Source: Pseudomonadales bacterium
GTDB taxonomy: Bacteria > Pseudomonadota > Gammaproteobacteria > Pseudomonadales > Azotimanducaceae
NCBI GenBank assembly: GCA_017642855.1
Contig: JAEPOO010000001.1
Span: forward strand, 1,961,469-2,025,468
Direction of reading: 5' to 3'
DNA length: 64,000 nucleotides
The notes under the pieces are model-generated. The model did no database searches, was not told the origin of the DNA, and saw nothing but the letters and a program-made list of their open reading frames with translations. Positions 54,347 through 63,404 of this stretch are shown one piece after another. Made by a program: the position numbers and the translations under genes. How positions within the stretch are numbered: the stretch's first letter is position 1; each line of letters opens with the position of its first letter.

Positions 54347-55388
54347 CGCCAGCTCTTCGAGCCACCTTGTGAACTTGCCAAGTATATGCGAGCTGAAGAA
54401 GGGTAAACGGCACAAAGACCAACATACGTTCACCTCCAGGAATACTGACAATCCAAAGGGCGCCAAGTCCTTGTAAGAAAACCATACAGTACTGAACTAA
54501 CACTACTTCCATATGGGAGAATCCGCTGCGATTCATTAGCTGATAAAGATGCTCCCTATGGGCCTCCAACACGTTCTTTCCTTGCAACAGCCGCTTGATA
54601 AACGTGAACGAAGTGTCATAAATGAAGTTAAACATTAGCATCGGGAGGACGAAAAAAGATGTACGACTTTCGTCAAATCTGGTGGCGATAATCGCCAAAA
54701 CTGCAAACACGAAGCCTATAAACGCTGCGCCCACGTCCCCCAGAATAATCTTTGCCGGTGGGAAATTGAGGAAAAGAAACCCTAACGCGCCTGCAAGTAC
54801 TGAGTAGCTGATGATGTAGACAAATGAACTGCCCTGTAGATAGGTGATGATCAAAAAGAAGAGTCCCGCTATGGCAGCGACACCACCAGCCAGCCCATCC
54901 AAGCCATCCATAAAGTTGTAGGCATTCGTAAGTCCTAAAATCCAAAAAAACGAAATCACAATACCCATCCAGCCTAGCTCTATATAACCGAAACCAGGAA
55001 AGGCCAGTTCATCCAAATAGATACCCATACTCAGCACGATGCCTACAGCGGCCACTTGCGTGATGAGCTTCACGAGAGCAGATTGATCCGTGACGTCATC
55101 GATAAGGGAAATCGCTGCAACTATGAAAGTCGCAAATAAGAAACCGGCGAGAAGACTAAAGTCCACACCTTCAAATTCTCCCAGGAGCCAGGTTAGAGTG
55201 ATACCGATATAGAAGGTAATGACAATCGAGACTCCTCCAGCGCGGGGCACCGCTTTGACATGAGATGAACGATGGTTTGGCTCATCCATGATTCGCACGA
55301 ACCTTGCCATCGCCCAGGTCACGCCGTAGGCAATGATGGTCATGCAGATCCCGAAGGCAAGATGAAGGTAGAGGTTAGGGTTGTACAA
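54339..55388 (-). CDS. WecA/WbpL-type polyprenyl-phosphate HexNAc-1-phosphate transferase
   Basis: A 349-residue membrane enzyme with about ten membrane segments. Conserved cytoplasmic motifs are all visible: SLIDDVTDQSALVK, NAYNFMDGLDGLAGG and the late AHREHLYQL His-rich loop. This is the MraY/WecA superfamily, and the pairing with a WbpM-type dehydratase suggests WbpL-like use of a 6-deoxy HexNAc. It initiates glycan assembly on undecaprenyl phosphate, making it the second initiating enzyme in the locus. Start is TTG at 55388; ATG 55343 would remove part of the first membrane segment. Confidence 0.92.
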   Translation of the reverse strand: MYNPNLYLHLAFGICMTIIAYGVTWAMARFVRIMDEPNHRSSHVKAVPRAGGVSIVITFYIGITLTWLLGEFEGVDFSLLAGFLFATFIVAAISLIDDVTDQSALVKLITQVAAVGIVLSMGIYLDELAFPGFGYIELGWMGIVISFFWILGLTNAYNFMDGLDGLAGGVAAIAGLFFLIITYLQGSSFVYIISYSVLAGALGFLFLNFPPAKIILGDVGAAFIGFVFAVLAIIATRFDESRTSFFVLPMLMFNFIYDTSFTFIKRLLQGKNVLEAHREHLYQLMNRSGFSHMEVVLVQYCMVFLQGLGALWIVSIPGGERMLVFVPFTLLQLAYTWQVHKVARRAGVM

Positions 55389-55430
55389 CTGAGCTTTGGT
55401 CTTGTTAGGTGCCGAGATTATAGCTCAAGA

Positions 55431-55567
55431 AGGAGATCTCTCGACTCCACTCGGTCTTTCTTAATCAAGGGAGATTTCTCCGCTTCGGTCGAAACGAGGA
55501 TGGCTGAGGTCTCTCCGCTTCAGGCTTCGCACTTCGGTCGAGACGAGGGGGATAGCAGGAGACGAGG
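55431..55567. repeat. dispersed palindromic repeats, copy group E
   Basis: Three degenerate elements fill the 181-base gap between the WecA-like gene and the next epimerase: GGAGATCTCTCGACTCCACT, GGGAGATTTCTCCGCTTCGG ending in CGAAACGAGG, and GAGGTCTCTCCGCTTCAGGC ending in CGGTCGAGACGAGG. No gene is present. Confidence 0.8.
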
Positions 55568-55569
55568 TG

Positions 55570-56481
55570 TTAGAAAGTGAAGAGCTCTCGAAACTTAACA
55601 AGGTCTTCAACCATTGTTGTGTCGCCTGGAAGGAGTTCCTTTAAGCGCGGGTCGCATTCCACGATTAAATTGTGAAGTGGTATATGTTGATCCACGAATA
55701 TTGTCTCAAGCTCTGGATAAAGCTCTTTGAGAGATTCGACGTAGTCAAACGACGACATCTGCCTGTGAGAGAGATTGTAGATATCAGACTCCATCTCACG
55801 TTTGACCATGCGCGCGAGCACTTCGACCAGCCGGTATACGCTGATATGGGTTTGCGTGTGTTCAGGGTCACCGTGAATCGCGACTCTGTTAGTAAAGTGC
55901 GCATCAAAGATCAATTGATTAACTGGTGTTTCAACTCTTAGGTTTTTCGAGTAGCCATAAACATTGGCGCATCGCACCAGCTGTACCGGGATCTTTTCCA
56001 TAAGTCGCAACACGTGGTCTTCACCGCGCATCTTTGAAATGGCGTAATAACTGGAGGGCATCCTCGGATGTTCGGTTGATTCCACTTCACCCTGCCCATA
56101 AACAGATTGGCTGCTGAGATACATTAGTCGCTTTACATTGGTTTCTTCGGCTGCATAAACCACCTCAGCCGTACCCCAATGGTTGGTTTGTTCAAAATCG
56201 TGCGGGTTTTGATCCTGATAGGGCGTCTCAACTTTGGCAGCAAGGTGAATGACAACATCTATTCCCTGCATCTCGCGTTTCAGAGTTCGTGTATCTAATA
56301 CGTCTGCCTGTATAAAGCGAACATTGTTACCGGGGACTTTCCTTAGCCCGGTAAACAGGTTGTAATTCCCTTTGCAGAGATTGTCGTAGACCAGAATCTC
56401 TTTTACACCGGGCTCAGCAGAAAGCCGATAAACCAGTTCGTTTCCGATGTATCCGGCACCGCCAGTGATCATGATTTTCAT
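55570..56481 (-). CDS. NAD-dependent sugar epimerase/dehydratase
   Basis: A 303-residue SDR. NAD loop IMITGGAGYIGNELVYRL, a Ser-rich loop MYLSSQSVYGQGE and catalytic Tyr-Lys in SYYAISKMRGEDHV. CANVYGYSKNLRVETPVNQ follows. The substrate is unclear; the C-terminal half is more divergent than GalE or RmlB. Its ATG overlaps the stop of the APS reductase-like gene, so the two are probably translationally coupled and may act in one pathway. Confidence 0.85.
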   Translation of the reverse strand: MKIMITGGAGYIGNELVYRLSAEPGVKEILVYDNLCKGNYNLFTGLRKVPGNNVRFIQADVLDTRTLKREMQGIDVVIHLAAKVETPYQDQNPHDFEQTNHWGTAEVVYAAEETNVKRLMYLSSQSVYGQGEVESTEHPRMPSSYYAISKMRGEDHVLRLMEKIPVQLVRCANVYGYSKNLRVETPVNQLIFDAHFTNRVAIHGDPEHTQTHISVYRLVEVLARMVKREMESDIYNLSHRQMSSFDYVESLKELYPELETIFVDQHIPLHNLIVECDPRLKELLPGDTTMVEDLVKFRELFTF

Positions 56482-57176
56482 CAGTTGCCCCCGGCGACCA
56501 ATGTGGTGTTAATGCCACACTCTGTTTTATTCATGCCGAACCAACGGGCATTACGCTCATTACCTTCACCGAAACTTTTCGATGTGCAGGGCTCGCAGCC
56601 AATACTGAGATAACCTTGTGCTTCCATCGGATGCTCTGGGAGATCGTGATACTTTCGATAGTAGAACACCATCTTATTGTCCCACTGAAGCATTGGGTGG
56701 TATCGCATGCAGTTGAACTGCGCTGGCTCTTCCTCTGCCATGGCTGCACGCACGGAACTCTGATCAGCGCGCACGCCATTAATCCAAACGTCGTGTTCCA
56801 TCATGACCGGCTCCAATGGTTGAACTTTGTTCAAGTAACAGCAATGGTCAGGATCTGATGCATAAAGAAATCGGCCTGCTCGATCCATTTGCTTGATCTT
56901 CGGCACTTCAGGCCTAAGCGCAATAACATTCAATCCCAGCTCGTCTTTCAGACGATCAGCAAATCGGATGGTTTCCGGAAACAGGAATCCGGTATTGGTG
57001 TAATACACCGGGATATCGCGGTCGACACGGCTAATAATATGAAGCAAGGGCAGACTCTGGCTTTGAAACGAACAGGTCGAGAATACTTTTTTACCCTCAT
57101 CAAGGTAGCCGTGTATGCGTTCTACGATTGCATCGGCTTTGGCTTCGAGGTCTTTTTTGTCGAGAATACCTGTCAC
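56481..57176 (-). CDS. APS/PAPS reductase family protein with iron-sulfur cysteines
   Basis: A 231-residue reductase. Nucleotide loop STCSFQSQSLPLLH at about 33-46; Cys pair C112-C113 in DHCCYLNKVQPL and C194-C197 in GCEPCTSK, the [4Fe-4S] set of APS reductases; catalytic C220 in KTECGIN; and GVRADQSSVR like the substrate-binding Arg loop. It should reduce APS (or PAPS) to sulfite. GTG 57176 is chosen because the 23 upstream codons are dispersed-repeat sequence. No sulfite reductase is next to it; it is coupled to an epimerase. Sulfite for the SQD1-like enzyme is a possible use. Confidence 0.87.
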   Translation of the reverse strand: MTGILDKKDLEAKADAIVERIHGYLDEGKKVFSTCSFQSQSLPLLHIISRVDRDIPVYYTNTGFLFPETIRFADRLKDELGLNVIALRPEVPKIKQMDRAGRFLYASDPDHCCYLNKVQPLEPVMMEHDVWINGVRADQSSVRAAMAEEEPAQFNCMRYHPMLQWDNKMVFYYRKYHDLPEHPMEAQGYLSIGCEPCTSKSFGEGNERNARWFGMNKTECGINTTLVAGGN

Positions 57177-57178
57177 TT

Positions 57179-57224
57179 GAGATCTCTCCGTTACATTTGC
57201 ACCGCTCACTCCAGTCGAGATGAG
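57179..57224. repeat. dispersed palindromic repeat, copy F
   Basis: GAGATCTCTCCGTTACATTT and CTCCAGTCGAGATGAGGA immediately upstream of the reductase start. It is open in the reductase frame and creates a false 23-codon extension. Confidence 0.8.
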
Positions 57225-57348
57225 GAACACGGTAAAGGGCCGCATTCTACAAGGGTTTGAGAGACACCATTAGACAAGTTCGTTCCCTGCTTAAGCACTC
57301 AGGGAATAATGAAGCATAGGAATATAGCCATATTGAATATGGAATAGA

Positions 57349-57446
57349 TGAGATTCCTCCGCTTCGCTGCCCTCTAGGGCAGCTGCGGTCGGAATGAGGG
57401 AGGAGCTCTCGCCGCTTAGGATTTCGCCCTCCGGTGGAGATGAGGT
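57349..57446. repeat. dispersed palindromic repeats, copy group G
   Basis: GATGAGATTCCTCCGCTTCG, inner hairpin GCTGCCCTCTAGGGCAGC, CGGTCGGAATGAGG, then GAGCTCTCGCCGCTTAGG and GGTGGAGATGAGG. These lie between cysNC and the reductase. The rest of that gap holds a CCATAT-TGA-ATATGG palindrome at 57328-57342 and no gene. Confidence 0.8.
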
Positions 57447-57458
57447 GTTTCTGCCTCT

Positions 57459-59333
57459 CTAACTCTCGCCTAGGTAGCCAAGGATCTGCTCGACACACTT
57501 CTCGACAGAATCTTCACCTGAATTCAAATGGATCTCAGCTGATTCAGGCGCTTCGTAAGGACTGTCGATACCTGTAAAGTTCGGCAGTTCACCGCGTCTT
57601 GCCTTCGCGTAAAGGCCTTTCACGTCTCGTCGTTCCGCTTCTTCGAGAGGCGTATCTACGTGGATTTCAATGAACTGGCCGTCATCAAACAAGCGCCTTG
57701 CCATATCTCGCTCGGCTCTGAACGGTGAGATAAAGGAAGTGATTACTACCAATCCCGCATCAACCATGAGCTTGGACACTTCTGCCACTCGGCGGATGTT
57801 TTCGATTCGATCCCCTTCTGAGAAACCCAGATCCTGGTTCAGACCATGTCGAACATTGTCGCCATCCAGGATGTAGGTACGTTGCCCTTTTCGGTGCAGT
57901 GCCTGTTCCAGCGCATCTGCGATGGTGGACTTGCCTGAGCCTGAGAGACCCGTGAACCAGAGCACCTTGGCTTTGTGGCCATTCAGCGTTTCGCGTGCTT
58001 CGCGATTCACTTCAAGTTTTTGTGCGTGGATGTTCTTCGCACGTCGCAATGCGAAGTTGATCATGCCCGCTGCAACCGTCGCGTTGGTATATCGATCAAC
58101 AAGTACGAAAGAACCGAGAGAACGATTGTTACTGTAGGGCTCAAAGGGTATTGCTTTATCCAAAGAGAGCGTTGCAATACCAATGTCATTCAGCTCAAAG
58201 TCTTTGGAAGACAGATGCTCAAGCGTATTAATGTTGTACTTGAACTTAATATCGCTGATGGTGGCGTTGACGCTGGATGTGCTGGTTTTGAGCCAATAGA
58301 CGCGTCCGTGGTGGCCTACTTCCTGATCCATCCAGACAATGCTGACCTCAAACTGATCAGCAACTTCACTTGGGAATTTGCTTGCTGTGATGACATCACC
58401 ACGCGAACAATCGACCTCGCGATCGAGTGTGACGGTCACCGCCTGGTCAGTGATCGCCTGGTCTAGGCTGCTTTTATAAAGAACAATATCTTCAACGTTG
58501 GCGGTTTCGCCTGACGGCAAAATGCGAACCTCATCGCCCTTGGCGACCTTGCCGGAAACAACCGTGCCAGAAAATCCACGGAAGGTTCGGTCCGGGCGGT
58601 TCACCCATTGAACAGGCATTCGAAAAGCATCCTCAGTCTTACTCTGATGAGCATCTACCGTTTCGAGGAAGCCGATCAGAGTGGGTCCCGAATACCAATT
58701 GGTTCTCTCGGATCGCTCAATCACGTTATCACCTTCAAGCGCCGACAGAGGAATCGTAGTGATCGATTTAAAATTCAGCTGCTCTGCGAATTCGTGATAA
58801 TCAGAAACTATCTTGTCAAACGTCGCCTGATCAAAATCAACCAGATCCATTTTGTTTACAGCAAGTGCGACGTGTTTGATGCCAAGGATCGAGCAGATAA
58901 AAGAGTGACGTCGCGTTTGAGTGAGGACACCTTGCGATGCGTCAACCAGGATGACAGCAACATCCGCCGTCGACGCACCCGTTGCCATGTTGCGTGTGTA
59001 CTGCTCATGACCGGGTGTGTCGGCAACGATGAACTTGCGATGATCGGTTGAGAAGAATCGGTAAGCCACGTCGATGGTAATGCCCTGCTCTCTTTCTGCG
59101 GCGAGACCATCAACCAGGAGGGCAAAGTCGATGTCACCATCCTGGGTGCCTTGGGTTTTGGATTCGTTCTTCAGTGTCGCAACTTGATCTTCAAAAATCA
59201 GCTGCGCTTCGTACAGCATCCGACCAATGAGTGTACTCTTACCATCATCTACTGAGCCGCAGGTGATAAAGCGCAGCAGGCTGAGTTTGGATTGCGATTC
59301 GAGATATTCGTCGATTTTTGCGGTGGCGTTCAT
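57459..59333 (-). CDS. cysNC: bifunctional sulfate adenylyltransferase large subunit / APS kinase
   Basis: A 624-residue fusion. CysN GTPase: [16 protein letters not shown] at 26-41, [12 protein letters not shown] and NKMDLVDF in the G domain, then two beta-barrel domains. APS kinase (CysC): [19 protein letters not shown] with Walker A at about 466-473 and [16 protein letters not shown] following. It forms ATP sulfurylase with CysD and then phosphorylates APS to PAPS. Start 59333 ([10 protein letters not shown]) is used; the 24 codons upstream are dispersed-repeat sequence. A repeat lies between it and DUF2061. Confidence 0.95.
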   Translation of the reverse strand: MNATAKIDEYLESQSKLSLLRFITCGSVDDGKSTLIGRMLYEAQLIFEDQVATLKNESKTQGTQDGDIDFALLVDGLAAEREQGITIDVAYRFFSTDHRKFIVADTPGHEQYTRNMATGASTADVAVILVDASQGVLTQTRRHSFICSILGIKHVALAVNKMDLVDFDQATFDKIVSDYHEFAEQLNFKSITTIPLSALEGDNVIERSERTNWYSGPTLIGFLETVDAHQSKTEDAFRMPVQWVNRPDRTFRGFSGTVVSGKVAKGDEVRILPSGETANVEDIVLYKSSLDQAITDQAVTVTLDREVDCSRGDVITASKFPSEVADQFEVSIVWMDQEVGHHGRVYWLKTSTSSVNATISDIKFKYNINTLEHLSSKDFELNDIGIATLSLDKAIPFEPYSNNRSLGSFVLVDRYTNATVAAGMINFALRRAKNIHAQKLEVNREARETLNGHKAKVLWFTGLSGSGKSTIADALEQALHRKGQRTYILDGDNVRHGLNQDLGFSEGDRIENIRRVAEVSKLMVDAGLVVITSFISPFRAERDMARRLFDDGQFIEIHVDTPLEEAERRDVKGLYAKARRGELPNFTGIDSPYEAPESAEIHLNSGEDSVEKCVEQILGYLGES

Positions 59334-59341
59334 GTTTAATC

Positions 59342-59397
59342 TCTGTCTTGAGGTCTCTCCGCTACGCGGCTTCGCCGCTCCGGTCGAGACGAGGTAT
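59342..59397. repeat. dispersed palindromic repeat, copy H
   Basis: A clean single copy: GAGGTCTCTCCGCTACGCGG, then a GCGGCTTCGCCGC hairpin, then CTCCGGTCGAGACGAGG. It occupies nearly all of the space between DUF2061 and cysNC and is open in the cysNC frame. It is the best example of the element's outer and inner inverted repeats. Confidence 0.88.
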
Positions 59398-59401
59398 TGG
59401 T

Positions 59402-59650
59402 TCAATTCTCGTGGTGGGCCATCTGTCGGATTGTGCCACGCGGCACTAACTGCCAGGCACGCTCATGGGCGTAATAAATGAAAAACTTTGCGACAAACTC
59501 GATGCCGCCGATTGTGATCGCAGCCATAACATCGCCAGTGATGAAGTAGGCGATGATACCGGTTGTTGTGGTTGCAACAATCCGCCAGGAAAACGCTTTG
59601 AGCAGACTGCGCAGGTGCGATTCGCGGTATTCGGTGAGTTCGACGTCCAT
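59402..59650 (-). CDS. DUF2061 small membrane protein
   Basis: An 82-residue DUF2061 protein. It has the family core [20 protein letters not shown] and [19 protein letters not shown], with two membrane segments. It is encoded between cysD and cysNC, a frequent place for this family, and overlaps the cysD stop by one base. Function unknown; the place suggests a role in sulfate uptake or assimilation. Confidence 0.88.
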   Translation of the reverse strand: MDVELTEYRESHLRSLLKAFSWRIVATTTTGIIAYFITGDVMAAITIGGIEFVAKFFIYYAHERAWQLVPRGTIRQMAHHEN

Positions 59651-61146
59651 TAGAAATACCCTTCTTGTTTTTTCTTCTCCATCGAACCGGCGGAGTCTTT
59701 GTCGATCGCCCTGCCCTGACGCTCACTGGTGCGAGCCTCAAGAAGTTCTAGCAATATCTTCGGCAGATCATCCGCGTCCGATTCAATCGCGCCGGTGAGT
59801 GGGTAACAGCCAAGGGTTCTGAAGCGAACGCGTTTAGTCTGGATCTTCTCACCCGGGAAAAGCTTCAGGCGGTCGTCATCGACCATCATCAGCATTCCAT
59901 CTCGCTCAATCACCGGGCGCTCCGCTGCGTAATAGAGCGGCACGATGGGAATGTCTTCTTTGTAGATGTACTGCCAGATGTCCAGTTCCGTCCAGTTCGA
60001 AAGCGGGAACACACGAATGCTTTCACCCGGGTTCTTTCTCCCGTTGTAGAGGTTCCAAAGTTCTGGGCGCTGATTCTTCGGATCCCAACGATGAGTGTCT
60101 GTTCTGAACGAAAACACCCGTTCCTTCGCGCGGCTCTTTTCTTCGTCACGGCGTGCGCCACCAAAAGCAACATCAAACCTATGCAGATCAAGCGCCTGCT
60201 TAAGACCCTGGGTTTTCATAATGTCGGTGTGCAGCGCGCTGCCGTGGTCAAACGGGTTGATGTTCTTCTCAACGCCTTCCGGATTGATATGCACCAAAAG
60301 CTCCATGCCGGTCTGCTCGGCAATCCAGCTCCGGAACTTGTACATCTCCTGGAACTTCCACCGTGTATCGACGTGTAAAAGAGGAAACGGTGGTTTGCTG
60401 GGATAAAACGCTTTTTCCGCGAGGCGGAGCATCACGGCCGAGTCTTTGCCAATAGAATATAGCATGACCGGGTTTTCAGCTTCAGCCATCACCTCTCGAA
60501 TGATATGCATGCTTTCGGCTTCAAGCCGGTCCAGGTGAGTCATGTCCATACTGTTCTCAATATCGTCAGTTTTTGGATTGGGTTGTTCATTTGTTTTGGT
60601 TTGAACCGCTATCGGTTTGTTGGCATAAGCGGTCAGGGCAAGCTGGGCTGCGCTGCCATCTTCAAACTCGAGGGTATGTGCGCCTCGATCTTCAGCGAGC
60701 TTTCTCGCAAGCTTGGTCAGCGCTCCTTGCGGCCAGACTAATATGGATCGAGCATAGTCAGCGGCCAGTGATTGGAGGAAAGACTCTAGATCGCCAGACG
60801 TAGGCTCTGTTTCATAAGTGCGCCACTTACGACCTTGCCTGCCATCGTTGGCCATCAGGACAAAACCGCGATCGTTCTTATGCGCTTGGACCAGCAAGCT
60901 GGGTTGCCGCTGCTTTTTCGCGGTGTTTTCGAGCTCTTGCCTGACTAGTTCGTTTAGTGGATTACCTGTTTCGTCGCGAAGCTCACTCAGTTTGATCGCA
61001 GGAGGCAGAAAGCTGGAACTATTTATTGCCCTCTCGAGGGTTCTCTGAGACACCTCGCCACTCTCAGCATTAACTGCTTCCAGAAGCTGATGTGCATCCC
61101 ATAGTTCCGAAGGGTTGGTGAAAGCTATGTCTGGGAGTTGATCCAT
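59650..61146 (-). CDS. cysD: sulfate adenylyltransferase subunit CysD with long N-terminal extension
   Basis: A 498-residue frame. Residues 200-498 are a complete Cys[21 protein letters not shown], the PP-loop [11 protein letters not shown] near 230-240, and [16 protein letters not shown] later. Normal CysD is about 300 residues, so the first 199 residues are extra. They contain [19 protein letters not shown] and a helical segment, then a hydrophilic linker ([14 protein letters not shown]), and match no family I recognise. A strong promoter precedes ATG 61146, which supports translation of the whole frame, but an internal start at 60549 is possible. With CysN it makes APS from ATP and sulfate. 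Confidence 0.9.
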   Translation of the reverse strand: MDQLPDIAFTNPSELWDAHQLLEAVNAESGEVSQRTLERAINSSSFLPPAIKLSELRDETGNPLNELVRQELENTAKKQRQPSLLVQAHKNDRGFVLMANDGRQGRKWRTYETEPTSGDLESFLQSLAADYARSILVWPQGALTKLARKLAEDRGAHTLEFEDGSAAQLALTAYANKPIAVQTKTNEQPNPKTDDIENSMDMTHLDRLEAESMHIIREVMAEAENPVMLYSIGKDSAVMLRLAEKAFYPSKPPFPLLHVDTRWKFQEMYKFRSWIAEQTGMELLVHINPEGVEKNINPFDHGSALHTDIMKTQGLKQALDLHRFDVAFGGARRDEEKSRAKERVFSFRTDTHRWDPKNQRPELWNLYNGRKNPGESIRVFPLSNWTELDIWQYIYKEDIPIVPLYYAAERPVIERDGMLMMVDDDRLKLFPGEKIQTKRVRFRTLGCYPLTGAIESDADDLPKILLELLEARTSERQGRAIDKDSAGSMEKKKQEGYF

Positions 61147-61178
61147 TCTACAAATCTATGCATGACGCGATTTGCAGA

Positions 61179-61206
61179 ATTATCTATATAATCTCGTAGA
61201 TTTCAA
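61179..61206 (-). promoter_or_regulatory. sigma-70 promoter of cysD
   Basis: On the minus strand TTGAAA (61206-61201) and GATAAT (61184-61179) are 16 bases apart in AT-rich DNA, 33 bases before the cysD ATG. A 9-bp inverted repeat GCATGACGC (61160-61168) and GCGTCATGC (61230-61238) brackets it and could be a regulator site. Confidence 0.7.
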
Positions 61207-61232
61207 TATTTTTATAATATATGCATATTGCG

Positions 61233-62540
61233 TCATGCTCGGATGATGTCACGGTGAGAATCTCGAAATTTTCCTCTAGTATCAATGATTTGCTTAGCTG
61301 AGCGCTCTATTAGGTCATAGTCGAAGCTGTCGTGGTCTGTAACCAGAATAACAGCATCATATTCACCAATTGAGTCTTCGGTTAGTTCTACAGAGGAATG
61401 CGTGAAGTTGTAGTCTCGCATTTTGGGCATACTTGGCACGAGAGGGTCAGAGTAGCTGACCGCACAACCTTCAAACTCAAGCTGCTCGATGATCTTCATG
61501 GCCGGCGCCTCCCTGGTATCACTAACGTTCTTTTTATAGGCGACGCCTAGCACCAATAACCTACTATCTTTTAATTTTAGACCAGTTCGTTTTAACGCTT
61601 CCGCCGCAATCAAAACTACCCTGTCAGGCATCGACCTGTTAACTTCTCCAGCCAATTCAACAAAGCGAGTCTCGACTCCGACTTGCCGGGCTCTCCAAGT
61701 TAGGTAATAGGGATCTATTGGAATGCAATGTCCGCCTAACCCGGGTCCCGGGTAATATGGAACGAAACCGAAGGGTTTCGTCGCGGCTGCATCAATAACC
61801 TCAAAAATGTTGATATTCATGGCATCTGCCACGATCTTCATTTCATTCACGAGTCCTATGTTGACCGCCCGATGTACATTCTCTAAAAGCTTGGTCATTT
61901 CCGCAGCCTCCACTGAAGTCACCGACACAGTTTGATCAACAACAGCGCCGTAAAGTGCTAACGCGACTGTTTGGCAATCGTCTGTAAGGCCAGCACAAAC
62001 CTTAGGAATGGACTTCATATCATAGGTCATGTTTCCCGGATCCTCCCTTTCGGGTGAATACACGACAAACATATCCTCGCCGATGACAAAGCCAGCACTG
62101 ACTAACCTTGGTGCGATTACTTCACGAGTAGTACCTGGGTAGGTCGTACTCTCTAAACTAATAACTTGGTTTGCACGCAAATACGGAAGAAGCTCTTCGA
62201 TGCTGCGAATAACATATTGAAGATCAGGGTCTCGATTGGGTGTCAATGGAGTAGGTACACAAAGTATTAGTGCGTCGAGCTCTGTTGCCAGCGAATAATC
62301 TGTCGTCGCCGAAAGACTCGGTTCTAGGTCCCCAAGCCGGGCACTGGAGATGTGGCTAAAGTACGAAGTGCCGGATTCGATCGCCTTAATCTTCTCTGGA
62401 TCGATATCGAAACCCAAAACCTCAAAGCCAGCTTCCGCAAAATTGAGTGCCAACGGCAGCCCAACATACCCCAAGCCAACCACACCAACTCTCGCAGATC
62501 GGTCTTCGAATTTTGCAACTAATTCCTCTACAGATCTCAT
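61233..62540 (-). CDS. nucleotide-sugar 6-dehydrogenase (WbpA/WecC-like)
   Basis: A 435-residue UDP-sugar dehydrogenase. N-terminal VGVVGLGYVGLPLALNFAEA, central SLESTTYPGTTREVI, catalytic Cys in PGLGGHCIPIDPYYLTW near residue 272 and VLGVAYKKNVSDTREAPAM near 330. It oxidises a UDP-HexNAc (or UDP-Glc) to a uronic acid. The start MRSVEELVAKF at 62540 matches WbpA-type proteins, has TTAGGG upstream and overlaps the rfbD stop by four bases (ATGA). A longer frame begins at 62576. Confidence 0.93.
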   Translation of the reverse strand: MRSVEELVAKFEDRSARVGVVGLGYVGLPLALNFAEAGFEVLGFDIDPEKIKAIESGTSYFSHISSARLGDLEPSLSATTDYSLATELDALILCVPTPLTPNRDPDLQYVIRSIEELLPYLRANQVISLESTTYPGTTREVIAPRLVSAGFVIGEDMFVVYSPEREDPGNMTYDMKSIPKVCAGLTDDCQTVALALYGAVVDQTVSVTSVEAAEMTKLLENVHRAVNIGLVNEMKIVADAMNINIFEVIDAAATKPFGFVPYYPGPGLGGHCIPIDPYYLTWRARQVGVETRFVELAGEVNRSMPDRVVLIAAEALKRTGLKLKDSRLLVLGVAYKKNVSDTREAPAMKIIEQLEFEGCAVSYSDPLVPSMPKMRDYNFTHSSVELTEDSIGEYDAVILVTDHDSFDYDLIERSAKQIIDTRGKFRDSHRDIIRA

Positions 62541-63400
62541 AATCGCCCTAACATCAATTTCAGATTGTCTCGCCAATTCGTCGGTTCATGCCCAAGCAGA
62601 TTCGCGAGTTTAGCCGTATCGAGCACGCTATAAGCGGGTCGCGAAGCTGGAGTCGGATAAGCCTCAGTTGGGATTGGATTGATGGGAATCGTACTATCCA
62701 ACAACCCCTGATCCTTCGCTTCCTGCAAAATAGCGACAGCAAACTCATGCCAGCTGATCCCTCCGTGGTCAGTCCAGTGATAAATGCCAGGACTGAATCG
62801 ATCTTCAACGACGATTCGCCAAATGGTTTTTGCGAGACCTCGAGCGTAGGTTGGCGAACCAATTTGATCAGAAACCACCCCAAGTTCGTCGCGCTCTGCC
62901 ATAAGGCGCAACATAGTTTTCACGAAATTCCCACCATGCTCGCTGTAGACCCAGGCTGTGCGAATAATCATGGTCGCTTCAGGGGCTGCATTCAGTGCAG
63001 CAAGTTCTCCCGCCAGCTTGCTTTCGCCATATTCGCCTAACGGACCCGTTGGGTCGCCCGGCAGGTAGGGTTCAGATTTGGCACCGTCGAAGACGAAGTC
63101 AGTAGAGATGTGAATGAGGCGAGTGCTATGTTCCGATGCAAAAGCAGCCATGACCGAAACAGATTGTCCGTTCACTGTGCGGGCTAGCTCTGGTTCTTCT
63201 TCCGCTTTATCGACCTGGGTATAGGCAGCGGTGTTGATAATCAGTTCTGGCTGTTTGCTCTCAAGCAGGGCACGGACGCTGCTTGGCTCGGCAAGATCAC
63301 ACGTTGCGCGATCAACAAAGATTGCATCAAGCTCAGCAGGGAGTGTGTCGTGCAATGATTTCGCTAGCTGACCGGTCGAACCGAAAACGAGAATGGTCAT
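62537..63400 (-). CDS. dTDP-4-dehydrorhamnose reductase family protein
   Basis: A 287-residue RmlD-type SDR. LVFGSTGQLAKSLHDTL at the N terminus, STDFVFDGAKSEPYLPGDPT, and the catalytic YGESKLAGE near 130; the later GIYHWTDHGGISWHEFA fits RmlD. It would reduce dTDP-4-keto-rhamnose, though RmlA, RmlB and RmlC are not in the window. It lies between the dehydrogenase and an epimerase with four-base overlap or spacing. Confidence 0.9.
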   Translation of the reverse strand: MTILVFGSTGQLAKSLHDTLPAELDAIFVDRATCDLAEPSSVRALLESKQPELIINTAAYTQVDKAEEEPELARTVNGQSVSVMAAFASEHSTRLIHISTDFVFDGAKSEPYLPGDPTGPLGEYGESKLAGELAALNAAPEATMIIRTAWVYSEHGGNFVKTMLRLMAERDELGVVSDQIGSPTYARGLAKTIWRIVVEDRFSPGIYHWTDHGGISWHEFAVAILQEAKDQGLLDSTIPINPIPTEAYPTPASRPAYSVLDTAKLANLLGHEPTNWRDNLKLMLGRL

Positions 63401-63404
63401 CGCA

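Noticed and set aside
57177..57245. Longer N terminus of the APS reductase-like protein
   Set aside because: It is repeat copy F; GTG 57176 gives the family-like start.
57290..57309. Hairpin with CCCTG/CAGGG arms as a terminator
   Set aside because: No T-run follows on either strand and it lies upstream of, not after, a gene on its strand.
59334..59405. Longer N terminus of CysNC
   Set aside because: It reads through repeat copy H; the CysN family start is at 59333.
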